10,000 nt of DNA from Asticcacaulis sp. (GTDB lineage: Bacteria > Pseudomonadota > Alphaproteobacteria > Caulobacterales > Caulobacteraceae): contig NZ_JAIWNX010000176.1 in NCBI RefSeq assembly GCF_020217185.1, positions 1-10,000 on the forward strand, read 5' to 3'. Both the position numbers and the translations under genes were made by a program. The notes under the pieces were generated by a model. It was not told the origin of the DNA. It saw only the letters and a list, made by a program, of their open reading frames with translations, and did no database searches. This document shows, one piece after another, positions 1-5,093 of the stretch. How positions within the stretch are numbered: position 1 is the first letter of the stretch; each line of letters begins with the position of its first letter.

Positions 1-113
1 AGATTGCGCTCCACCGCCACCTTGCGCGGATCAATGCCGATCTGTTCGATCAGCGCCATCACATTGGCGGCCAAAACCTCGGTTTCTTCGCCATTCAACA
101 GAATTTTCGTCAT
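1..113 (-). CDS. thiS: ThiS sulfur carrier protein, 5' part (cut by window edge)
   Basis: Read on the minus strand from ATG at 113, the first 37 codons give [18 protein letters not shown] followed by [20 protein letters not shown]. This is the start of a ThiS-type ubiquitin-like fold: a first beta strand with LNGE, a short helix, then the family hallmark [10 protein letters not shown]. ThiS carries sulfur as a C-terminal Gly-Gly thiocarboxylate for thiazole formation in thiamine synthesis, together with ThiG and ThiF. The Gly-Gly end lies outside the window, so this key feature cannot be checked. No clear Shine-Dalgarno site is visible before the ATG. The gene is divergent from aroQ. MoaD-like proteins share the fold, but the [10 protein letters not shown] stretch favours ThiS. 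Confidence 0.85.
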   Translation of the reverse strand, partial: MTKILLNGEETEVLAANVMALIEQIGIDPRKVAVERN

Positions 114-132
114 TTTCGGATCGTTTTCGGGC

Positions 133-150
133 GAAAAAGCCCGCTTTTTC
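133..150. other. Small hairpin between divergent thiS and aroQ
   Basis: GAAAAAG, loop CCCG, CTTTTTC forms a perfect 7-bp stem with a four-base loop. It resembles a minimal intrinsic terminator, yet it sits between the divergent starts of thiS (113, minus) and aroQ (207, plus), where no gene ends. It may lie in the leader of either transcript, or block transcription running across the divide. Function is not established. Confidence 0.35.
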
Positions 151-206
151 TTGTGAGCAAGCGCAACAGGGGATACAAGACCGCATCCCACAGGATCAGG
201 CTTTGC

Positions 207-647
207 ATGTCCAAACCCATATATGTCCTTAACGGCCCAAACCTCAACCTTCTGGGGGTGCGTGAGCCGGAAATTTATGGATATACACGCCTTTCGGACA
301 TCGAAGCCCGGTGCACCGAACTGGCTGCGGCCCGTCATGTGCCCGTCGTCTTTCGCCAGACGAATCACGAAGGCGAACTGATCGACTGGGTGCAGGAGGC
401 GCGCGAACACGCCTCGGTCCTGATTCTCAACCCGGCAGGCTATGGCCACACCTCGGTCGCGTTACTCGACGCGCTGAAGGCCCTCAGCCAGCCGATCATC
501 GAATGCCACCTGTCGAATCCCCACGCCCGCGAACCGTTCCGCCATCACTCCTATGTGTCACTGGCGGCAAAGGCGGTTATTGCCGGTATGGGGGCGATTG
601 GCTATGAACTGGCTATCGAGGCGGCCCTACGCCTCATTGAACAATAG
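207..647 (+). CDS. aroQ: Type II 3-dehydroquinate dehydratase
   Basis: This cytosolic enzyme of the shikimate pathway converts 3-dehydroquinate to 3-dehydroshikimate. From ATG at 207 the product has 146 residues, the usual length of type II dehydroquinases. Family motifs are all visible: [11 protein letters not shown] (residues 7-17), Arg19 and catalytic Tyr24 in REPEIYG, Asn75 in [11 protein letters not shown], His81, His101 in [11 protein letters not shown], and Arg108. These match the positions known for the Mycobacterium tuberculosis enzyme. An in-frame GTG at 153 would add 18 residues of non-family sequence ([12 protein letters not shown]...), so 207 is preferred. The gene lies 51 bp before accB on the same strand. 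Co-transcription with accBC is inferred from spacing and from the lack of a terminator between them. Confidence 0.95.
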   Translation: MSKPIYVLNGPNLNLLGVREPEIYGYTRLSDIEARCTELAAARHVPVVFRQTNHEGELIDWVQEAREHASVLILNPAGYGHTSVALLDALKALSQPIIECHLSNPHAREPFRHHSYVSLAAKAVIAGMGAIGYELAIEAALRLIEQ

Positions 648-698
648 CCCATTGGCCCGTTCCTACGCACGGCCCCACCCCCTAACCAAGGTAAGCGC

Positions 699-1190
699 AT
701 GTCATCGCAAAAACCGGTTGACCCGATCGACCCCCGCCTCATTCGCAAGCTGGCGGATATCCTGAAGGAAACCGAGCTGACCGAAATCGAGGTCGAGCAG
801 GGTGAACTGAAGATCCGCGTCGCGCGCACCCTCACCGCCGCGCCTGTGGCCACTTACGCCGCTCAGGTCGCGGCCCCCGCCCCTGTGGCCGCTCCGGCTC
901 CCGCGGCTGCGGCTCCCGTTGCGGCCCCTGTCGCCACCGAAGCGCCGAAAGCCGCCAAGGACGCCCTGAAATCGCCCATGGTCGGCACCGTCTATCTGTC
1001 GCCGCAGCCGGGTGCCGCCACCTTCGTCAAGGTCGGCGATAAGGTGAAGGCCGGTCAGACCCTGCTGATCATCGAAGCCATGAAGACCATGAACCCGATC
1101 CCGGCGCCCAAGGACGGCACGGTGTCGGAAATCCTCGTGTCCGACGCCCAGCCCGTCGAATTCGGCGAAGGCCTCGTGGTAATCGACTAA
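699..1190 (+). CDS. accB: Biotin carboxyl carrier protein of acetyl-CoA carboxylase
   Basis: AccB carries the biotin that AccC carboxylates and that the AccAD transferase uses to make malonyl-CoA for fatty-acid synthesis. The 163-residue product has three parts: an N-terminal helical region (about 1-45, [28 protein letters not shown], a family hallmark seen in two pieces), a flexible Ala/Pro linker (about 46-85), and a C-terminal biotinyl domain (about 88-163). The domain has the EAMKTMN motif, with the biotin-accepting lysine at residue 129. Length is close to the E. coli protein. An AAGG-type ribosome site (688-691) precedes the ATG at a suitable distance. The stop codon is four bases before the accC start, a typical accBC arrangement that supports co-translation. 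Confidence 0.97.
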   Translation: MSSQKPVDPIDPRLIRKLADILKETELTEIEVEQGELKIRVARTLTAAPVATYAAQVAAPAPVAAPAPAAAAPVAAPVATEAPKAAKDALKSPMVGTVYLSPQPGAATFVKVGDKVKAGQTLLIIEAMKTMNPIPAPKDGTVSEILVSDAQPVEFGEGLVVID

Positions 1191-1194
1191 CGCC

Positions 1195-2568
1195 ATGTCC
1201 GATACCCCCAAACTGTTCGACAAGATCCTCATCGCCAACCGCGGCGAAATCGCCCTGCGCGTCATCCGCGCCTGTAAGGAGATGGGGATTGCCACCGTTG
1301 CGGTGCATTCGACCGCCGACGCCAACGCCATGCACGTGCATCTGGCCGATGAGAGCGTCTGCATCGGGCCGCCCGCTGCCGCCAAGTCGTATCTCAACAT
1401 TCCGTCGATCATCGCCGCCGCCGAAATCACCGGCGCGCAGGCGATCCACCCCGGCTATGGCTTCCTGTCGGAAAACGCCCGCTTCGCCGAAATCGTCGGC
1501 GCGCACGGCATGACCTTTATCGGGCCTCAACCGGACCACATCCGCCTGATGGGCGACAAGATCACCGCGAAGCAGGCCGCCAAGGACTCCGGCATCCCCG
1601 TCGTTCCGGGCTCTGACGGTGGCGTGGCCACGGTCGAAGACGCCATCGAAGCGTCGAAATCCATCGGCTTCCCGCTGATCATCAAGGCCGCTGCCGGCGG
1701 CGGCGGTCGCGGCATGAAGGTCGCGGCCAATGCCGACGTGCTGGCCGAACAGGTGATGAGCGCCCAGACCGAGGCCGCCGCGGCCTTTGGCGATGGCACA
1801 GTCTATATGGAGCGCTACCTCCAGAAGCCGCGCCACATCGAGATTCAGGTCATCGCCGACAGCCACGGCAATGTCGTCCACCTCGGCGAACGCGACTGCT
1901 CGCTGCAACGCCGTCACCAGAAGGTGCTTGAAGAAGCCCCCTCGCCCGTCATCGATGCGGCGGCGCGCGACAAGATCGGCATGATCGTCGTCGAGGCCAT
2001 CCGCAAGATCGGCTATCTGGGCGTCGGCACCATCGAGTTCCTGTACGAGGATGGCGAGTTCTTCTTCATCGAAATGAACACCCGCCTTCAGGTCGAACAC
2101 CCGGTCACCGAATTTGTCACCGGCGTCGATCTGGTTCGCGAACAGATCCGCATCGCGGCGGGTCTGCCCCTGTCCTTCACCCAGGCCGATATCGACCTGA
2201 AAGGCCACTCTATCGAAGTGCGGATCAATGCTGAAAACGCCCGCACCTTCGTGCCGTCGCCCGGTACGGTCACCGACTTCCACACCCCCGGTGGTCTGGG
2301 CGTACGCATGGATTCGGCGGTCTATAACGGCTACACCATCCCGCCCTATTACGACTCGATGATCGGCAAGCTGATCGTCTATGGGCGCGACCGTCCCGAA
2401 GCTCTGGCCCGCCTCAAACGCGCCCTTCAGGAAACCGTGGTGGCCGGTATCGACACCACGATTCCGCTGTTCCTCGACCTGCTGAACGAAGCCGATATCC
2501 AGAGAGGGGATTACAATATCCACTGGCTGGAAAAGTGGATCAAGGCGCAGGAAGAGGCGAAGGTATAA
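1195..2568 (+). CDS. accC: Biotin carboxylase subunit of acetyl-CoA carboxylase
   Basis: AccC uses ATP and bicarbonate to carboxylate biotin on AccB, the first half-reaction of acetyl-CoA carboxylase. The 457-residue product matches the usual length. An N-terminal biotin-carboxylase domain begins at [22 protein letters not shown] (about 10-31, seen in pieces). The ATP-grasp domain has the glycine-rich loop [10 protein letters not shown] (166-175) and [13 protein letters not shown] (231-243). The metal- and bicarbonate-binding segment [14 protein letters not shown] is at 293-306. The C-terminal domain has EVRINAE (341-347) and YYDSMIGKL (385-393). All catalytic motifs appear intact. The ORF starts four bases after accB. 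In related genomes aat would be expected next on the same strand, but here an AT-rich reversed gene intervenes. Transcription should end at the hairpin 2572-2608. Confidence 0.98.
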   Translation: MSDTPKLFDKILIANRGEIALRVIRACKEMGIATVAVHSTADANAMHVHLADESVCIGPPAAAKSYLNIPSIIAAAEITGAQAIHPGYGFLSENARFAEIVGAHGMTFIGPQPDHIRLMGDKITAKQAAKDSGIPVVPGSDGGVATVEDAIEASKSIGFPLIIKAAAGGGGRGMKVAANADVLAEQVMSAQTEAAAAFGDGTVYMERYLQKPRHIEIQVIADSHGNVVHLGERDCSLQRRHQKVLEEAPSPVIDAAARDKIGMIVVEAIRKIGYLGVGTIEFLYEDGEFFFIEMNTRLQVEHPVTEFVTGVDLVREQIRIAAGLPLSFTQADIDLKGHSIEVRINAENARTFVPSPGTVTDFHTPGGLGVRMDSAVYNGYTIPPYYDSMIGKLIVYGRDRPEALARLKRALQETVVAGIDTTIPLFLDLLNEADIQRGDYNIHWLEKWIKAQEEAKV

Positions 2569-2571
2569 CTA

Positions 2572-2608
2572 AAGAAAAAGGCCTTGTTTCCGACAAGGCC
2601 TTTTTCTT
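2572..2608. terminator. Bidirectional intrinsic terminator after accC
   Basis: The left arm AAGAAAAAGGCCTTG (2572-2586) and right arm CAAGGCCTTTTTCTT (2594-2608) form a perfect 15-bp stem around a seven-base loop. The T-run forms the outer right arm and the matching A-run allows action on both strands. It lies four bases after the accC stop and five bases beyond the stop of the opposing gene at 2614, so it can serve both. It has the same style (A-rich/T-rich arms ending TTTTTCTT) as the terminator at 9805-9851, which suggests it is native to this genome. Confidence 0.92.
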
Positions 2609-2613
2609 ACAAT

Positions 2614-3000
2614 TCAATTTGGTTGCAATTCCACGCGATGATGACCAGTTATTTCATCGAAATAAGTAACAACCCATCGACTATTAGGTCTATTGGCAAT
2701 TTCTGCGTCTCCATTCCCTTTAACTGGCTTATCATAAAGAATTACGTCAACGAGTCCCCCGAATTTATCGACCGCTTTAGAAAGATGTGCACGACGACGA
2801 GTGTTACCGGGCAGAGACATTCTCATTTTTTCCCAGTCGGGTATTTGGCGAGTATCAAAAATCGTTCGCTTGTTTTCATATCTTAATTCATGCCGCATTA
2901 TTGCTATGACTACACCATCTTCTTTTTCAGAACTTACGTCACTTATTGGTGATGAAATGTAATAACCGAGAGTTTTGAAAGCCTCAGCATAGCCTACCAT
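2614..3000 (-). CDS. AT-rich orphan gene, uncharacterised 128-residue protein
   Basis: The product is soluble and mixed in character, with no signal peptide or membrane segment. Visible stretches are [36 protein letters not shown] (about 4-38, in pieces), [27 protein letters not shown] (about 56-82), VDVILYDK (84-91) and a C-terminal [18 protein letters not shown] (108-125). It gives me an impression of a loosely conserved hypothetical family found on accessory DNA, with a PGN..R..H...A.D.FGG.VDV pattern and a TGH..VE ending. I cannot name a function. Base composition is far more AT-rich than its neighbours (roughly 40% GC by eye), with codons such as ATA, TTA and AGA. It is inverted relative to accC and aat, which normally adjoin. 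The ATG at 3000 is preceded by TTAGGAGG at an ideal distance, so it is probably translated. Horizontal acquisition is inferred. Confidence 0.75.
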   Translation of the reverse strand: MVGYAEAFKTLGYYISSPISDVSSEKEDGVVIAIMRHELRYENKRTIFDTRQIPDWEKMRMSLPGNTRRRAHLSKAVDKFGGLVDVILYDKPVKGNGDAEIANRPNSRWVVTYFDEITGHHRVELQPN

Positions 3001-3006
3001 TTGCGC

Positions 3007-3024
3007 CTCCTAAGAAGTTAGGAG
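3007..3024 (-). promoter_or_regulatory. Hairpin containing the Shine-Dalgarno site of the orphan gene
   Basis: On the minus-strand transcript, CTCCTAA, loop CTTC, TTAGGAG forms a perfect 7-bp stem. Its 3' arm is the AGGAG of the ribosome site (AGGAGG) located just before the ATG at 3000. If the stem forms, it hides the ribosome site. A possible -10 element reading GATAAT (3033-3028 on the minus strand) would place the transcript start at or near the foot of this stem, so the leader would consist mostly of the hairpin. The promoter part is weak because no convincing -35 is present. Confidence 0.5.
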
Positions 3025-3056
3025 AATATTATCCCACCACTTGCCCAAGTAAAGCC

Positions 3057-3707
3057 TTGCAGGAATTCACCCTCGACGATCTGGTCCAATGCTACCGCAC
3101 CGGCATTTTTCCGATGTCGGATGCGCGTGACGATGAGACCCTGTTTCTGGTCGATCCGCCGCTGCGGGGCATATTGCCGCTGGAGGGCGTCCATGTGCCG
3201 TCGCGGCTGGCGCGCACCGTGCGTAACACCCCCTTCACGGTGAAGATCGACACGGCCTTCCGCCAGGTCATCGAACTGTGCGCCGAAAGCGCCGCCGACC
3301 GCGAAAGCACGTGGATTTCCCATTCCATTCAATCGCTTTACGAAGCCCTGTTCGCGCGTGGCCTGGCCCACAGCGTCGAGGTGTGGGACGGGACGCGGCT
3401 GGTCGGCGGGCTTTATGGCGTGGCCATCAACGGGGCCTTTTTCGGCGAAAGCATGGTGTCGCGCGCCACGGATGCCTCAAAGATCGCGCTGGTGCATCTG
3501 GTGGCGCGGCTGCGCGCCGGTGGCTATCGCCTGCTCGATTGTCAGTTCCTCACCGACCATCTGCGACAGTTCGGCGTCATCGAAATTCCGCGTGAGGATT
3601 ACAAGGCGCGCCTGAAAGACGCACTCTCGGTCGAAGGCGACTTCTACCGGCTGGCGACCGCCGTGACCGGCAAGGGCGTCCTGCAACTGACCACCCAGAC
3701 GTCATAG
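3057..3707 (+). CDS. aat: Leucyl/phenylalanyl-tRNA--protein transferase
   Basis: Aat adds Leu or Phe from charged tRNA to proteins with N-terminal Lys or Arg, marking them for ClpAP through ClpS in the N-degron pathway. The 216-residue product has the family pattern throughout: [23 protein letters not shown] (4-26, in pieces), [12 protein letters not shown] (31-42), [17 protein letters not shown] (117-133), [11 protein letters not shown] (139-149) and [15 protein letters not shown] (159-173). The start is TTG at 3057. It gives an N-terminus of family length, and no ATG or GTG is in frame between it and the orphan gene. No good Shine-Dalgarno site precedes it, since TTAGGAG at 3018-3024 is too far away. 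The insert directly upstream may have replaced the original start region. Its last 64 bp overlap the end of the opposing DUF2155 gene. Confidence 0.93.
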   Translation: MQEFTLDDLVQCYRTGIFPMSDARDDETLFLVDPPLRGILPLEGVHVPSRLARTVRNTPFTVKIDTAFRQVIELCAESAADRESTWISHSIQSLYEALFARGLAHSVEVWDGTRLVGGLYGVAINGAFFGESMVSRATDASKIALVHLVARLRAGGYRLLDCQFLTDHLRQFGVIEIPREDYKARLKDALSVEGDFYRLATAVTGKGVLQLTTQTS

Positions 3708-4453
3708 ACCGGGTGTTCCATGCCGTTGACGCCCGGCGTCGAGGCGTAGGTCCAGCCCTTGAACACGTCTTTGGGCTTGGGCACGGTGCCATTGGCCGCC
3801 GGTTGCGGCGAGGTACGTACCTCCAGATAGGTCATGGTGTCGCTCATCGCCTCGTCCTGCGCCGAGGTTTCGCAGGCCTTTACCGTATAGACCATGCCGC
3901 GGTAGCGCTTGGGCTTGCCCACCGGCGCTTCAAAGCGAATGGCTTCGCCGGTCACCTTGTCGAGCACGGTCAGGATGGCCGCACTGTAGCGCAGGCGCTT
4001 TTCGGGCGGCACCACGACCACAGGGGCCGAAGACTGAGACGCGCTGCTGCTGGCCACCGGCGCATTGCCCACCACCTGACCGGCGGAATCAACATAGGGC
4101 GTGCCCGCCGACGACTGAGCGGCAGCGGTTGGCGGCACGGCGGCGGGCGTTCCCGTCCCCACGGCCTGCGGCTGGCTGGCCACCGGCGCGGCCGGGCGGT
4201 TCACGGTTTGCGTATTGGCGGCGCGCTGAGGGGCATTGCGTTTATTCCCGGTCGGGTCGTAGGGCTTATACTCTACGCCGTCGATATAGTAGGGTTCCGG
4301 GTCATAGTCGGCATTGTCGCGCGCATCGCGGCGGTCACCGCGTCGCGGAGCTTCTTCGTCGGGCGGGATGTTCTGGGCATAGAGCGGCAAGGCGATGGCG
4401 GCCACACCGGCCATCAGCAGCACCGCCCGAACCATCGCGCCGGTCCTTCTCAT
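3644..4453 (-). CDS. Exported DUF2155-family protein
   Basis: The 269-residue product begins with a signal peptide: RR at residues 2-3, a hydrophobic stretch [15 protein letters not shown], and likely cleavage after ALPLYA near residue 26. A long low-complexity Pro/Ala/Ser/Gln region follows (about 30-150). The C-terminal domain (about 151-257) matches DUF2155: [19 protein letters not shown], the cysteine in VKACET (194), then [27 protein letters not shown] ending at Cys257 (in pieces). Its location is probably periplasmic and its role is unknown. I chose ATG at 4453 because it overlaps the upstream stop as TGATG, implying translational coupling. An upstream in-frame GTG at 4465 would add four residues. 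Such genes commonly sit beside NDUFA12-type and aat genes in alphaproteobacteria. A 12-residue tail after Cys257 is encoded opposite the end of aat. Confidence 0.88.
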   Translation of the reverse strand: MRRTGAMVRAVLLMAGVAAIALPLYAQNIPPDEEAPRRGDRRDARDNADYDPEPYYIDGVEYKPYDPTGNKRNAPQRAANTQTVNRPAAPVASQPQAVGTGTPAAVPPTAAAQSSAGTPYVDSAGQVVGNAPVASSSASQSSAPVVVVPPEKRLRYSAAILTVLDKVTGEAIRFEAPVGKPKRYRGMVYTVKACETSAQDEAMSDTMTYLEVRTSPQPAANGTVPKPKDVFKGWTYASTPGVNGMEHPVYDVWVVSCRTPLPVTAVASR

Positions 4454-4848
4454 CAGGGCTTCCACGCCTCATAGTCGCCCGACTTCGACGCCTGACGCTC
4501 GCCTTCGGCGTTCAGCGACCCCTTGGGGAACTGCGCGAACGGCGTCCCCGACAGGTTAGGCAGGTGCGGCTTTTCCCACGATTTGCGCGGCAGCGGGGCC
4601 ACCGTCGGCGGCTCGTCGTACATATAGTGCATCCAGCCGTGCCAGTCGGGCGGGATCTTCGAGGCGTCGGCATAGCCGTTATAGATCACATATCGGCGCG
4701 GCTTGTCGCCGTAGCTTTCTTTGGTGTTGCGGGCCTGATAATATTTGTTGCCGAATTCGTCGGTCCCGACGAGCTTCGACGTGCGGCCGATGGTGAACAG
4801 CGTACCGAGCGTCGCACCGCTCCACCACAAGAAGGCTTTATCCAGCAA
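4453..4848 (-). CDS. NDUFA12-family NADH:ubiquinone oxidoreductase accessory protein
   Basis: This is the bacterial counterpart of the mitochondrial complex I accessory subunit NDUFA12 (B17.2), a supernumerary subunit found in alphaproteobacteria. The 131-residue product shows the family course: LVGTDEFGNKYYQAR (26-40), SYGDKPRRYVIYNGYADASKIPPDWHGWMHYMYDEPPT (about 45-82, in pieces) and a basic Pro-rich C-terminal part. The N-terminus MLDKAFLWWSGATLG fits the family with TTG at 4848 as start. An in-frame TAG lies four codons upstream and no ATG is available near the start. It is the first gene of a two-gene unit with the DUF2155 gene, with stop and start overlapping. A good candidate promoter lies at 4910-4938. 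It probably acts at the cytoplasmic membrane with the respiratory complex. This placement comes from the family, not from a visible membrane segment. Confidence 0.9.
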   Translation of the reverse strand: MLDKAFLWWSGATLGTLFTIGRTSKLVGTDEFGNKYYQARNTKESYGDKPRRYVIYNGYADASKIPPDWHGWMHYMYDEPPTVAPLPRKSWEKPHLPNLSGTPFAQFPKGSLNAEGERQASKSGDYEAWKP

Positions 4849-4909
4849 GGTCTTACCCTATTTCACTAAATGGCGAAGAGGGAGACTCCGCCGGTTATGC
4901 GTCCCCTGA

Positions 4910-4938
4910 CTTATAAAGCGCCGCTGCATCTGCGTAAA
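4910..4938 (-). promoter_or_regulatory. Candidate promoter of the NDUFA12/DUF2155 operon
   Basis: On the minus strand, TTTACG (4938-4933, four of six to TTGACA) and TATAAG (4915-4910, five of six to TATAAT) are separated by exactly 17 bp. This predicts a start near 4903 and a leader of about 55 bases before the TTG at 4848. The direct repeat TAAAGCGC (plus strand 4914-4921 and 4935-4942, 21 bp apart) overlaps both promoter elements and could be an operator. No experimental support is available here. Confidence 0.5.
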
Positions 4939-4984
4939 GCGCTTCAGAGGCCACAACCGGCGAATTATCCCCCATGCGAGAGCT

Positions 4985-5000
4985 ACGCAACATATTGTGG
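4985..5000 (+). promoter_or_regulatory. Candidate NrdR box upstream of the NrdJ-like gene
   Basis: ACGCAACATATTGTGG matches the NrdR consensus acaCwAtATaTwGtgt at 13 of 16 positions, including all the strongly conserved ones. NrdR represses ribonucleotide reductase genes, usually through two boxes about three helical turns apart. A second copy is not clear: CCCACATTTATTGCTG at 5019-5034, starting 34 bp further on, keeps only about half the positions. Its location ahead of a ribonucleotide reductase relative makes a real site more likely. Confidence 0.45.
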
Positions 5001-5093
5001 ATGGATCAGCCCTCCGGCCCCACATTTATTGCTGAAAGGTTAAAATCGGTCTAGACTTTATCCCCAACTGTGTTCGCCAATCCGGGGAAGCCA

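Noticed and set aside
153..206. GTG at 153 as the start of aroQ
   Set aside because: The extra 18 residues are not family-like, and the ATG at 207 gives the standard N-terminus [12 protein letters not shown] with catalytic residues at standard numbers.
114..206. TPP riboswitch before thiS, prompted by CCTGATC on the minus strand
   Set aside because: The CTGAGA element and the paired helices of a TPP riboswitch are missing, and the interval is too short.
1069..2523. Very long open frame on the minus strand opposite accB and accC (similar ones at 5694-6950, 3713-4474 and 7923-8717)
   Set aside because: These are antisense shadows of intact, recognisable genes in GC-rich DNA. Their products are compositionally biased and match no family.
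2584..2886. Plus-strand 100-residue ORF in the AT-rich island
   Set aside because: It starts inside the accC terminator, has no ribosome site, and lies opposite the minus-strand gene that has a strong one.
2609..3056. Insertion sequence or integrase-borne element
   Set aside because: No transposase or integrase is present, and no clear terminal inverted repeats or exact target duplication were found. Only a compositionally distinct single gene is supported.
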